From assembly GCF_003312875.1 (NCBI RefSeq), contig NZ_CP015163.1, positions 1,488,001 to 1,552,000 of the forward strand: a DNA stretch of 64,000 bases, in the 5' to 3' direction. The notes beneath the pieces were generated by a model, which made no database searches, was not told the DNA's origin, and was given only the letters and a program-made list of their open reading frames with translations. Of this stretch, positions 26,563 through 34,547 are shown in pieces. The translations under genes were made by a program, and so were the position numbers. This DNA comes from Amycolatopsis albispora (lineage in GTDB: Bacteria; Actinomycetota; Actinomycetes; Mycobacteriales; Pseudonocardiaceae). The stretch's first letter is position 1; each line of letters begins with the position of its first letter.

Positions 26563-26593
26563 GATCACGCAAGAAGTTGACAGGATCACGCAA
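26563..26593. repeat. Direct repeats GATCACGCAA upstream of the GH87-like gene
   Basis: GATCACGCAA occurs at 26563-26572 and 26584-26593, 21 bp apart (two helical turns), 76 bp upstream of the GH87-like start. A TTGACA hexamer lies between them at 26577-26582 on the plus strand. Same-face direct repeats suggest a regulator binding as a head-to-tail dimer; this is inference. Confidence 0.5.
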
Positions 26594-26624
26594 AACTCGC
26601 ACCATGACTGAGTCGAGGGGAGCC

Positions 26625-26683
26625 GATGTCACGAATGTGGCTTTCGAGACGTTTGGCGTCTCGAAAGCCACATTCGTGACATC
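26625..26683. repeat. Perfect 27-bp inverted repeat with 5-nt loop
   Basis: Left arm 26625-26651 begins GATGTCACGAATGTGGC and ends TCGAGACG. The loop is TTTGG (26652-26656). The right arm 26657-26683 is an exact reverse complement. No mismatch in 27 pairs and no T tract, so it does not look like an ordinary intrinsic terminator. The arm sequence is much less GC-rich than its surroundings. It sits between the GH87-like gene and a region of gene debris. Only one copy was found in the window. It could be a dispersed palindromic element (REP/MITE-like) or a cruciform-forming site. Confidence 0.85.
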
Positions 26684-26689
26684 TCCGCC

Positions 26690-26980
26690 GCCCCAGGCAA
26701 CCCCCTGCACCCACCGGCGCGCGGGGACGACCTCATTGGCCGGGCTGCGGGAGTGGCTGGTCGGCAACGGCGATGACTCGCGTGCCGCCGAAGTGCGCGA
26801 CTGGCTGGACACCCCGCCAGCGCCAGTACCTCGAGGACTACCGGGGCGTGTTCGGCTTCGCCTACCTTGTCCTAGCGCGCTGACCTGCGGTTTCCCGGAA
26901 TTCAAAAAAGTTCGGGCGGAGGTGCAAAATCCGGCGGCGGTGTTCGTGGAGGTGGTGAGGTGCCGGACAGGCCGGCCACC
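26690..26980 (+). other. Intergenic stretch with possible gene debris
   Basis: About 290 bp between the hairpin and the DUF998 gene. One frame reads GLREWLVGNGDDSRAAEVRD then WLDTP, and after a frame change RQYLEDYRGVFGFAYLVLAR ends at the TGA at 26881. These look like scraps of a coding sequence joined by a deletion, but the parent family was not recognised. The rest (about 26885-26980) is less GC-rich and shows no gene; it presumably contains the promoter of the DUF998-DGPF-sigma group. Confidence 0.35.
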
Positions 26981-27000
26981 GCCCACGAAGGAGTCCCGCC

Positions 27001-27687
27001 ATGACCACCATCGCGACCCGCGCCGGAACCGCCTCCGCCCCGGCGGAGCTGACCGCCGACCGGATCACCAAGTCGCTCCTCGGCTACGGCGTGCTGGCCG
27101 GTCCGGTCTACGTCACCGCCTCGCTCGTGCAGGGCGCGCTGCGCGACGGCTTCGACCTGTCCCGGCACGCCTGGAGCCAGCTCGCGGTCGGCGACGGCGG
27201 CTGGGTGCAGGTGGTGAACCTGGTGGCCACCGGCCTGATGGTGCTGGCCTTCGCGGTCGGCCTGCGGCGGGCGCTGGCCACCGGGCCCGGCGCGCGGTGG
27301 GCGCCGGCGCTGATCGGCGTGTTCGGGCTGAGCATGGTCGTCGCCGGGATCTTCCCGGTCGACGCCGGCGGCGGCTTCCCGGCCGGTGCGGTGGCACCCG
27401 AGGTGATGAGCACCAGCGCGCTGATCCACTTCGCCGCGGGCGGTGTCGGTTTCCCGTGCCTGGCGGCCGGGCTGCTGGTGCTGGCTCGGCGTCTCGCGCG
27501 GGAGGGCTTCGCACGTCACGCCCTGGCCGCCCGGGTGATCGCGCCGCTGTTCCTCGCTTCGTTCGCCGCGATGGCCTCCGGGGCGGCGGGCGTCGGCGTG
27601 TTCGCCGCCGCGGTGGTGGCTGTCTTCGCGCTCATCGCCGCGCTGGCCGTGCACCGCTACCGTCAGATGCCCAACACCTGCGGCTGA
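27001..27687 (+). CDS. DUF998 family membrane protein
   Basis: 228 residues from ATG 27001 (AAGGAG upstream). About six hydrophobic segments. Typical DUF998 features: LSRHAWSQLAVGDGGWVQVVN after the first segment and GIFPVDAGGGFPAG in the third loop. Function unknown in the family. It precedes a DGPF protein and ECF42 sigma factor by 45 bp, a recurrent arrangement that suggests it is part of that regulon or signalling unit. Confidence 0.87.
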   Translation: MTTIATRAGTASAPAELTADRITKSLLGYGVLAGPVYVTASLVQGALRDGFDLSRHAWSQLAVGDGGWVQVVNLVATGLMVLAFAVGLRRALATGPGARWAPALIGVFGLSMVVAGIFPVDAGGGFPAGAVAPEVMSTSALIHFAAGGVGFPCLAAGLLVLARRLAREGFARHALAARVIAPLFLASFAAMASGAAGVGVFAAAVVAVFALIAALAVHRYRQMPNTCG

Positions 27688-27732
27688 CCCCGATCCTCCA
27701 TCATGGACAGACAACCAGAGAAGGAAGAACCC

Positions 27733-28101
27733 ATGCGCTACCTCGTGGTACTCGAAGCCAGCCAGCCCGACACCCCGCCGCCGGACGAACTGATGGCAGG
27801 CATCATGCGGCTGGGTGCGGAAGCCACCCAGTCCGGCGCGATGATCGACAACGCGGGCCTGGCGCCCAGTGCCGACGGTGCGAAGGTCACCCTCGACGGC
27901 GGCGAGGTGACGATCACCGACGGCCCGTTCGCCGAATCGAAGGAAATGATCAGCTACGCCATCTACGACACCCGCACCAAGGAGGAGGCGGTGGAGTGGG
28001 CGCGGCGCTTCCTCGCGCTGCACGCCGAGCACTGGCCCGGCTGGACGGGCGAGGCGCGCGTGCTGCGGGTGTTCGGTCCCGAAGACATGCCAGGGGCCTG
28101 A
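27733..28101 (+). CDS. DGPF/YCII-domain protein, ECF42 partner
   Basis: 122 residues from ATG 27733 (AAGGAAG upstream; an ATG ten codons earlier is in frame but lacks a site). Ferredoxin-like YCII fold: MRYLVVLEASQ, VTITDGPFAESKEMISYAIYD (the DGPF motif at residues 63-66) and WARRFLALHAEHWPG. DGPF proteins are the characteristic neighbours of ECF42 sigma factors and are often part of their regulons; their biochemical role is unsettled. The stop is directly followed by the GTG of the sigma factor. Confidence 0.9.
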   Translation: MRYLVVLEASQPDTPPPDELMAGIMRLGAEATQSGAMIDNAGLAPSADGAKVTLDGGEVTITDGPFAESKEMISYAIYDTRTKEEAVEWARRFLALHAEHWPGWTGEARVLRVFGPEDMPGA

Positions 28102-29343
28102 GTGACCGCGGCACACCCGGGGCCCGGGCGGGACACCGTCGAGGCGATCTGGCGGATCGAATCCGCCCGGCTCGTCGCGGCGCTCGCCCGGTTCACCGGC
28201 GATGTCGGCCTCGCTGAGGACCTCGCGCAGGACGCGCTGGTCGCGGCGCTCGAGCAGTGGCCGGTGTCCGGGGTGCCGCCGAAGCCGGGAGGCTGGCTGA
28301 TGACCACCGCCAAGAACCGCGCGATCGACCTGTTCCGCCGCGACGGCACCCACCGGCGGGCGGTGGCAGCCTTGGGGCGCACCACCTCCGAGGTGACCGA
28401 GCCGGAGATCGACCCGGTCGGCGACGACGAGTTGCGCTTGCTCTTCGCCGCCTGCCACCCGGAACTCAAGCGCGAGTACCGCGTCGCGCTGACGTTGCGC
28501 TGCCTGGCCGGGCTGAGCACCCGCGAGATCGCCGGTGCCTTCCTGGTGCCCGATCCGGTGGTCGGGCAGCGCATCTCAAGGGCGAAGAAGACGTTGCGGG
28601 ACAAGGGGATTCAGCTGGAGCTGCCAGGGGAGGACGAGCTGCGCACCCGGCTGGCGTCGGTGCTCGAGGTCATCTACCTGATCTTCAACGAGGGGTACCG
28701 CGCCACGTCGGGCGCGGACTGGATGCGGCCGGAGCTGGCCAACGACGCGCTCCGCCTCGCCCGGCGCACGGCGGCGCTGATGCCGGACGTGGCCGAGGCG
28801 CAAGGCTTGCAGGCACTGCTGGAACTGACGCAGGCCCGCGCGCCCGCCCGGCACGATCGCCAGGGTGCGCCGGTGTTGTTGCCGGACCAGGACCGTTCGC
28901 GGTGGGATCGCCTGCTGATCCGGCGTGGCCTGGACGCGCTGAACCGGGCCTACCGGCTCGGTGCGGCCGGGCCGTACGTGCTGCAGGCGGCCATCGCCGG
29001 CTGCCACGCCACGGCCGCGACCGCCGTCGAGACCGACTGGGCGCGGATCGCCGGACTGTACGACGTACTCGAACGGGTCCAGCCGAATCCGGTCGTCACC
29101 CTCAACCGGGCCATGGCACACGGCCACGCGGACGGACCGCTCGCGGGCCTGGCCGTCCTCGCCACCCTGAGCGACGGCGCGCTGGAGGACTACGCCCACC
29201 GGCACGCCGTCGAAGGCGAGCTGCTCGCGATGGCCGGCCGCCACGAGGAGGCGCGCGCCGCCTACACCCGAGCCGCCACCCACACCGGCAACGAAGCCGA
29301 ACGCCACCTCTTCACCCAGCGAGCCGCGCGGACACCGCCGTAG
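28102..29343 (+). CDS. ECF42-type RNA polymerase sigma factor with C-terminal extension
   Basis: 413 residues, starting at the GTG immediately after the DGPF gene stop. Sigma region 2 is VAALARFTGDVGLAEDLAQDALVAALEQWP...GWLMTTAKNRAIDLFRRD. Region 4 is LTLRCLAGLSTREIAGAFLVPDPVVGQRISRAKKTL. These are followed by ~200 residues of TPR-like DUF6596 helices (NEGYRATSG, ALLELTQARAPAR, YRLGAAGPYVLQAAIAGCHA). ECF42 proteins have no anti-sigma factor; the C-terminal extension is thought to regulate activity. None is seen here either. Confidence 0.93.
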   Translation: MTAAHPGPGRDTVEAIWRIESARLVAALARFTGDVGLAEDLAQDALVAALEQWPVSGVPPKPGGWLMTTAKNRAIDLFRRDGTHRRAVAALGRTTSEVTEPEIDPVGDDELRLLFAACHPELKREYRVALTLRCLAGLSTREIAGAFLVPDPVVGQRISRAKKTLRDKGIQLELPGEDELRTRLASVLEVIYLIFNEGYRATSGADWMRPELANDALRLARRTAALMPDVAEAQGLQALLELTQARAPARHDRQGAPVLLPDQDRSRWDRLLIRRGLDALNRAYRLGAAGPYVLQAAIAGCHATAATAVETDWARIAGLYDVLERVQPNPVVTLNRAMAHGHADGPLAGLAVLATLSDGALEDYAHRHAVEGELLAMAGRHEEARAAYTRAATHTGNEAERHLFTQRAARTPP

Positions 29344-29384
29344 CCTGCACGGGATTGTCGGTGGGCGCGGGTAAGTTGCTGGTC

Positions 29385-31370
29385 GTGGACGCACGGGAGC
29401 GCATAGAGGAACTCGCCGATCGGATCGTCGTGCTGCGCGACGCCTACTACCGGGGATCGCCGGAAGTGGCCGACGCGGAGTACGACGCGATCGAGGACGA
29501 GCTGCGCGGGCTGATCGAGGCGCACCCCGAGCTGGCGCCCGACCCCAACCCGCTGGACCAGGTCGGCGCGCCCGCGGTGCTGCACGCGCCGATCCGGCAC
29601 TCCCGCCCGATGCTGTCGCTGGAGAAGGCGACCCAGCCCGAGCAGGTCGCCGCCTTCTTCGCCCGTTTCCCCGGCCAGCCGGTGGTGGTGATGCCGAAGC
29701 TGGACGGGCTGTCACTGGCCGTCGTCTACGAGAACGGGCGGCTGGCCAGGGCGGTCACCCGGGGTGACGGCACCACCGGTGACGACGTGACCATGCTGGT
29801 CCGGGCGCTGACCGACGGCATCCCGGACCGCGTCGACGCGCCCGGCCGGGTGGAGGTGCGTGGGGAGGCGGTCATGCTGCGCTCCACCTTCGCCGCCTAC
29901 AACGCCGCGCATCCCGACAAGCCGCTGATCAACCCGCGCAACGCGGCCGCGGGCACGCTGCGTGCCAAGGATCCGGCCACCGTGGCCGGGCGGAACCTGC
30001 GCTTCTTCGCGTTCGACCTGTACTCCGAAATCGCGGAGACCGACCTCGGCAGCGCGCTGCAGACGCTCGGGTTCACCGCCGCCGAGATGCGCCGCTGCGC
30101 GAACGCCGACGAAGCGCAGGAGGTGATCGCCGAGATCGAGCGGCAGCGCGACGAGCTGGACTACGACCTCGACGGCGCCGTGCTGCGCCTGGCCGACCGG
30201 GACGCGTACGCCGCCGCCGGGACGCGGTCGGCTTCACCGCGTGGGGCACTGGCGTACAAGTTCGCCGCCGAGGAACGCACCACCGTGCTGTCCGATGTGG
30301 TCTGGGACGTCGGCAAGACCGGCAAGATCGCCCCGGTGGCCTGGCTGGAGCCGGTTTTTGTGGGCGGGACCACGGTCAGCCGCGCGACGCTGGCCAACCA
30401 GGAGGTCATCCGCGCCCGCGGCATCAAGATCGGTGACACCGTGCTGGTGCGCCGCGCGGGTGACGTGATCCCGTTCGTGGCCGGGGTGCTCGACGCGGCC
30501 AAGCGCACCGGCGCGGAGCGCGAGATCGTGCCGCCCGCCGAGTGCCCGTCCTGCGGGCAGCCGCTGACCGAGCAGGGCAACAGCCGGGAACTGTTCTGCA
30601 CCAACGTGTCCTGCCCGGCGCAGACGGTGCGGCGGCTGATCCACTGGGCTTCGCGCGCGGCGGCGGACATCGACGCCATCGGCGGCGTGTGGATCGAACG
30701 GCTGGCCGAAGCGGGCATTCTCGAGCACCCGTCGGACTTCTACCGGCTGACCAAGGAACGGCTGCTGGAGTTCGAGCGCATCGGCGAGGTGTCGGCCACC
30801 CGCATGATCGAGTCGATCGACGCGAGCAGGCAGGTCGGCCTGCGCCGTGCGCTGATCGGGCTGGCGATCCCGATGGCGTCGGAAGGCACCGCCGCGCGGC
30901 TGTGCCGTGCGGGCTTCGGCTCGCTGGAGGAGGTCGCCGACGCCGGCGTGGACGGGCTGGTGGCGGTGGAGGACATCGGGCCGAAGGTCGCCGCGTCGCT
31001 GATCGAGCACCTCACGCGGCTGCGGCCGGAGCTGGCGCGGCTGCGCGAGCGGGGAGTGTCGCTGGACGTGCGAGAGGAGGACCTGCCGCCGGTGGTGGCG
31101 GCCGGTGCGCCGCTGGCCGGGAAGACCGTGGTGATCACCGGCGCGATCAGCGATCCGCGGTCGGGGGAGAAGGTCGCCCGCCCGACCTTCCAGCGCTTGT
31201 GCGAGAAGGCGGGCGCGGCCATCGCGTCCTCGGTCTCGGCGAGCACGGACCTGCTGATCACCGGGGCCGACGTCGGGGCCAGCAAGCTCACCAAGGCCGA
31301 GAAGCACGGTGTCGAAGTCGTCGACCAGGGTGAGATCTGGCGGCAGCTGATCGAGGCGGGCGTCGTGTAA
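29385..31370 (+). CDS. ligA: NAD-dependent DNA ligase, divergent LigA
   Basis: 661 residues from GTG 29385 (upstream GTG 29361 and TTG 29376 are in frame; no clear ribosome site decides). Order: Ia domain (YYRGSPEVADAEYDAIEDELR), adenylation domain with nucleotidylated Lys105 in MPKLDGLSL, RGDGTTGDDVT and NPRNAAAGTLR, OB fold, zinc finger CPSC...CTNVSCPAQ (from about residue 387), helix-hairpin-helix repeats and a C-terminal BRCT domain from about 570. It joins 3'-OH/5'-phosphate nicks. The KLDG rather than KIDG motif, the reduced linker PMLSLEKATQPEQ and the accessory setting suggest a second ligase rather than the housekeeping copy; that is inference. Confidence 0.9.
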   Translation: MDARERIEELADRIVVLRDAYYRGSPEVADAEYDAIEDELRGLIEAHPELAPDPNPLDQVGAPAVLHAPIRHSRPMLSLEKATQPEQVAAFFARFPGQPVVVMPKLDGLSLAVVYENGRLARAVTRGDGTTGDDVTMLVRALTDGIPDRVDAPGRVEVRGEAVMLRSTFAAYNAAHPDKPLINPRNAAAGTLRAKDPATVAGRNLRFFAFDLYSEIAETDLGSALQTLGFTAAEMRRCANADEAQEVIAEIERQRDELDYDLDGAVLRLADRDAYAAAGTRSASPRGALAYKFAAEERTTVLSDVVWDVGKTGKIAPVAWLEPVFVGGTTVSRATLANQEVIRARGIKIGDTVLVRRAGDVIPFVAGVLDAAKRTGAEREIVPPAECPSCGQPLTEQGNSRELFCTNVSCPAQTVRRLIHWASRAAADIDAIGGVWIERLAEAGILEHPSDFYRLTKERLLEFERIGEVSATRMIESIDASRQVGLRRALIGLAIPMASEGTAARLCRAGFGSLEEVADAGVDGLVAVEDIGPKVAASLIEHLTRLRPELARLRERGVSLDVREEDLPPVVAAGAPLAGKTVVITGAISDPRSGEKVARPTFQRLCEKAGAAIASSVSASTDLLITGADVGASKLTKAEKHGVEVVDQGEIWRQLIEAGVV

Positions 31371-31377
31371 CCGGTAG

Positions 31378-31758
31378 TCACTCGCTGGCGTTCGAGAGCC
31401 AGGTCCAGTCGCCCTCGGACCAGTCCTCCTGGGGCGGCGGCTGGTTGCTGTGCCGCGCCTGCTCCTCCTCCGCGCGCTGGATCTCGCGGAACGCGCGCTG
31501 GTTGTCCTCCGCGTCGTGCCGTGCCTCGGTGAGCCACGGTTCGTCCACACTGGACGGCATCCGGTCGAGGGTGTGCAGCAGTTCGCCGAGCGCTTCCTCG
31601 ATCTGCGCCCGGTCCGCGGCCGAGGCCAGGCGGTACAGGCCGGCCATGGTGAGCGGGCCGTCGGCCAGCACGGCGGCGACGGCGTCCTGCCCGGCGCCGC
31701 CCGGTTCGTTCTCGCCGGGCTCGGGCGTGCGGTCGTCCGGGTCGGTGTTCTCGTCCAT
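31378..31758 (-). CDS. Small acidic protein downstream of WXG-type gene
   Basis: 126 residues, rich in Glu/Asp/Gln. Starts MDENTDPDDRTPEPGENEPG (disordered), then a helical centre (VAAVLADGPLTMAGLYRL, QIEEALGELLHTLDRM) and a Trp-containing tail (DWSEGDWTWLSNASE). Not recognised. The ATG lies one base after the stop of the WXG-type gene, so it is co-translated with it. An acidic partner or chaperone for that protein is a reasonable guess only. Confidence 0.7.
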   Translation of the reverse strand: MDENTDPDDRTPEPGENEPGGAGQDAVAAVLADGPLTMAGLYRLASAADRAQIEEALGELLHTLDRMPSSVDEPWLTEARHDAEDNQRAFREIQRAEEEQARHSNQPPPQEDWSEGDWTWLSNASE

Positions 31759-31759
31759 G

Positions 31760-32845
31760 TCAGGCTCGCCTCGGTGGCTGCACCGAGCCGGGGGCGATCG
31801 GCGTTTTGGTGTAGAAGTCGTCGAGCAGGTTGCCCGCCACCTGCAGCAGCTTCGCGACCGTGTTGACCACGAGGAGCTTCTTCGCCGCGACCGCCGCCGC
31901 CTTCGAAACGGTCCGCCAGAGAATGAAGTGGGGTTTCCGTTTCTCGGCCAGGCCGAGCGTCACGTCTTCGAGCAGGTCCTCGAGCACGTCCTGATAACCG
32001 GAGATCGCCCCCGCGGCGCGCGCGGCGTCGCGGTACAACGCGGCGGCCGCCTTCTCGTAGCGGCCGCCGACGAAGTCGATCCCGTGGGCGACGTCGCTGC
32101 GAATCCAGCGCAGCACCACCAGCAGGTAGTCGGCGGCCAGTTCGGCGGTGTCACCGGTCCAGCCGTGCTTGAGCTGCTTGCCGATCTGCTCGAACTGGTT
32201 GCTCAGCTCGAAGTACGCCCGGCCGAGCTGGCTGTAGCCGTTCCCGACCTTCGAGATGGGGCCGTACTCACCCATCGCGGCCTTCGCCCATTCGTTGTTC
32301 TCCGGGTCCTCGCCGGGCGTGACGACCAGCAGGAACTTGAAGTAGATCAGCATGAAGTCGGCGACGTCGGACGGGATGTCGGTGACCGTCGCGACGAGAT
32401 CGATCACCTGGTTCGGCAGCAGGCTCGGCTCGACGAGTTCGACCGGGTCCGTCAGGCCTTTCGACGGCTCGTCGAAGTCCAGGTTCTCGCGCTTCGGATA
32501 GTCACCGGGGTCGCTGGGCTGGCGCGCCGGCGACTCGCCGAGGTCGTCCCAGAACCGGTTGATCTTGAGCACGTTCTCGGCTTCGCCCCGCTGGTAGGCC
32601 TCGGCGGTGTCGTGCAGGTTCTGCGCCAGCACGGTCAGCTGCCGGTCGATCTCGAACACGAGGTCGCCGACGTAGGAGACCACCATCGGGCGGCACGACA
32701 GCGCCTTCTCGGCGGCCGACCCCTCGGCGGGCAGCGGCAGCGACGCCACGGTGGCCGCATAGGCGTTCATCTTGATCTGGTCGCGGCCGAGGCGGCTGAT
32801 CGCCTCGGTGGCATCCCGCAGGATGGCGAGATCGTACGAGACCAT
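31760..32845 (-). CDS. Large helical WXG100-superfamily-type protein
   Basis: 361 residues, almost entirely alpha-helical, no signal peptide. Residues 1-100 resemble the ESAT-6/EspC-like fold used by type VII secretion substrates. A second helical hairpin near 195-260 carries a W-x-G turn (W229-T-G231 in KHGWTGDTAELAADYL). A hydrophobic stretch DFMLIYFKFLLVV lies near 163-175. Ends in a basic, Pro-rich tail without a recognisable toxin domain. Between a DUF3558 lipoprotein gene (80 bp upstream) and an acidic small protein. No ESX ATPase is in the window. Confidence 0.65.
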   Translation of the reverse strand: MVSYDLAILRDATEAISRLGRDQIKMNAYAATVASLPLPAEGSAAEKALSCRPMVVSYVGDLVFEIDRQLTVLAQNLHDTAEAYQRGEAENVLKINRFWDDLGESPARQPSDPGDYPKRENLDFDEPSKGLTDPVELVEPSLLPNQVIDLVATVTDIPSDVADFMLIYFKFLLVVTPGEDPENNEWAKAAMGEYGPISKVGNGYSQLGRAYFELSNQFEQIGKQLKHGWTGDTAELAADYLLVVLRWIRSDVAHGIDFVGGRYEKAAAALYRDAARAAGAISGYQDVLEDLLEDVTLGLAEKRKPHFILWRTVSKAAAVAAKKLLVVNTVAKLLQVAGNLLDDFYTKTPIAPGSVQPPRRA

Positions 32846-32924
32846 CGAGTCCCCCTCCCGGCATTCGGTCAGGCGAGCGTACCCGGGCGATCTCCCTCGT
32901 GTCGGGAAAAGGCGCGAGCCGGGA

Positions 32925-33500
32925 TCAGGCGAGATTGCCCAGGATCTTCGTGGCCAGTTGCTTGATGATGTCGCAGCCGAGCATGCCGAGCTGCTGGCCC
33001 TGCGGATGAATGGCGACCTGGAACGACGACTGCCCCTCGGTGACGGCCACGTACATCATGCAGCGGTCACGGCTGGTGTCGACGCCCAGCATGGTGCGGT
33101 GCCCGTCGAGTTCACCGGGTTCCAGGTCCGCCACGCGCGGATCGGCGGTCATGTCGAAGCCCGGGTGCGGGCCGAACAGCAGCGTCCCTCGCGCGCTGTG
33201 CCACTGGCACTGCCGGAAGCCGGTTTCCTGCTCACCGCCTTCGCGCGACTGCCCTTCGATGACGAACAGGTCGGCCATCTCCTGCTCGTCGAGGGCCTGG
33301 CACGGGTGTTCCGCGAGCGCTTCCAGCGTCACCGGACGCGGTACCGCGCTGGTCGTCGTGGAGGTGACCGGTGCCGGGGACACCGAAGAAGCCGGGGCAA
33401 CCGAGGCAGCCGGGGGCGGTGGGGCATCGTCGGTGCCGCAGCCCGCGCCGAGCACGAGGAACGCGGTCAGGGCGAGGGCTTGCCGGGCTTTCGGGATCAC
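32925..33500 (-). CDS. DUF3558 family lipoprotein
   Basis: 191 residues from GTG 33500, chosen because it puts the signal peptide ARQALALTAFLVLGAGC at the N-terminus; Cys21 is the lipidated residue. A Pro/Ser/Thr-rich linker (residues 25-55) leads to the DUF3558 domain HPCQALDEQEMADLFV ... FRQCQWHSARG ... RDRCMMYVAVTEGQ with paired cysteines. Exported and anchored outside the membrane. In Pseudonocardiaceae, DUF3558 genes often sit beside WXG-like genes, as here, suggesting a shared cell-surface job that has not been defined. Confidence 0.85.
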   Translation of the reverse strand: MIPKARQALALTAFLVLGAGCGTDDAPPPPAASVAPASSVSPAPVTSTTTSAVPRPVTLEALAEHPCQALDEQEMADLFVIEGQSREGGEQETGFRQCQWHSARGTLLFGPHPGFDMTADPRVADLEPGELDGHRTMLGVDTSRDRCMMYVAVTEGQSSFQVAIHPQGQQLGMLGCDIIKQLATKILGNLA

Positions 33501-33607
33501 CCGGACATGCTGCCATTCCCGGCCCGGGAGCGGTCCCGCCGATGAGTTTCCGGTGCGCCGCCGGTCCACCTCGGTGAGAGCCCGGCGAACAAGGGAGGAC
33601 GAGCACG

Positions 33608-33940
33608 ATGGCGATCACACGCATGCTGGCCCAGGCCACGGTCACCGACCTCGAACAGGCCGTTTCCTGGTACACGAGGCTGTTCGGGCGCGAGCCGGAC
33701 GCGCGGCCGATGGACGGCCTCGTCGAATGGCACCTCGCCGCGACCTTCGGCGTTCAGGTGTGGGCCGAACCGGACCGGGCGGGCCGCGGCACCATCGTCC
33801 TGGACGAAGCCGATCTCGGCACCCGCGCCGCCGAGCTGGACCGGGCGGGCATCGAGCACGACGGGCCGGAGCAGGCGACGTCGTCGCGGATCCTGCGCCT
33901 GGCCGATCCCGACGGCAACCGGATCGTGTTCACCGGCTGA
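33608..33940 (+). CDS. VOC family protein (glyoxalase/bleomycin resistance-like)
   Basis: 110 residues from ATG 33608 (GGGAGGACGAG upstream). One pair of beta-alpha-beta-beta-beta modules: ATVTDLEQAVSWYTRLFGREPD, VEWHLAATFGVQVWAEPDRAG and ILRLADPDGNRIVFTG. The N-terminal metal ligand His is not obvious, so catalysis or simple ligand binding are both possible. Convergent with the response regulator; four bases separate their ends. Confidence 0.87.
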   Translation: MAITRMLAQATVTDLEQAVSWYTRLFGREPDARPMDGLVEWHLAATFGVQVWAEPDRAGRGTIVLDEADLGTRAAELDRAGIEHDGPEQATSSRILRLADPDGNRIVFTG

Positions 33941-33944
33941 ACCA

Positions 33945-34547
33945 CTAAAGCCAGTCGTGCTCGCGGGCGTAGCGGGCGGCCTCGTGCCGGGTGCGGGTCT
34001 GCGTTTTCTGCATCGCGTTCGAGAGGTAGTTGCGGACGGTGCCCGGCGCGAGGTGCAACTGCGCGGCGATGTCGGCGACCGAGTACCCCTCGCCGGTCAC
34101 CCGGAGCACGTCGAGTTCGCGTTCGGTCAGCGGGCAGTCGTCGACCACGGCGAGCGCGGACACGTCCGGGTCGATCCACCGCTTGCCCTCGTGCAGCGTC
34201 CTGATCACCGAGGTGATGTGCGCCGGTTCCGCGGACTTGCTGACGAAGCCCTGCACACCGAGCTTCAGCGCCTTGCGCAGCACCCCGGGCTTGGCGTGCC
34301 GGGTCAGCATCAGGATCACCTGCTCGGGCCGCGCCCGGCGGATTTCGGCGACCGCGCCGAGCCCGTCCACGCCCGGCATTTCCAGGTCGATGACCAGCAC
34401 GTCGGGCTGGTGCCGCAGGGTGGCGTCGATCGCCGTCGCGCCGTCCTCCGCTTCGGCGAGCACGGTGATCTCCCCTTCGAGCGGGAGCAGCGCGGCCAGC
34501 GCCTTGCGGAGCAGGGCTTCGTCGTCGGCGAGCACCACGGTGGTCAT
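33945..34547 (-). CDS. LuxR/NarL response regulator, DesR-like
   Basis: 200 residues. Receiver with DDE at 8-10, phospho-acceptor Asp54 (VLVIDLEMPG) and Lys in FVSKSAEP. LuxR helix-turn-helix LTERELDVLRVTGEGYSVADIAAQLHLAPGTVRNYLSNAMQKT. The ATG overlaps the kinase stop (ATGA). With the kinase it probably controls the divergent ABC transporter-peptidase operon through the dyad at 35730. Confidence 0.93.
   Translation of the reverse strand: MTTVVLADDEALLRKALAALLPLEGEITVLAEAEDGATAIDATLRHQPDVLVIDLEMPGVDGLGAVAEIRRARPEQVILMLTRHAKPGVLRKALKLGVQGFVSKSAEPAHITSVIRTLHEGKRWIDPDVSALAVVDDCPLTERELDVLRVTGEGYSVADIAAQLHLAPGTVRNYLSNAMQKTQTRTRHEAARYAREHDWL

Noticed and set aside
26577..26610. TTGACA hexamer as a plus-strand promoter
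   Set aside because: No convincing -10 element at the right spacing and no gene directly downstream; only the hairpin follows.
26625..26683. The long hairpin as an ordinary rho-independent terminator
   Set aside because: No T tract on either side; it lies upstream, not downstream, of the GH87-like gene, and arms are far longer than usual.
28257..29384. In-frame extension upstream of LigA giving a 1037-residue protein
   Set aside because: The extension overlaps the ECF42 gene in another frame and is Arg/Gly-rich; LigA homology begins only after 29385.
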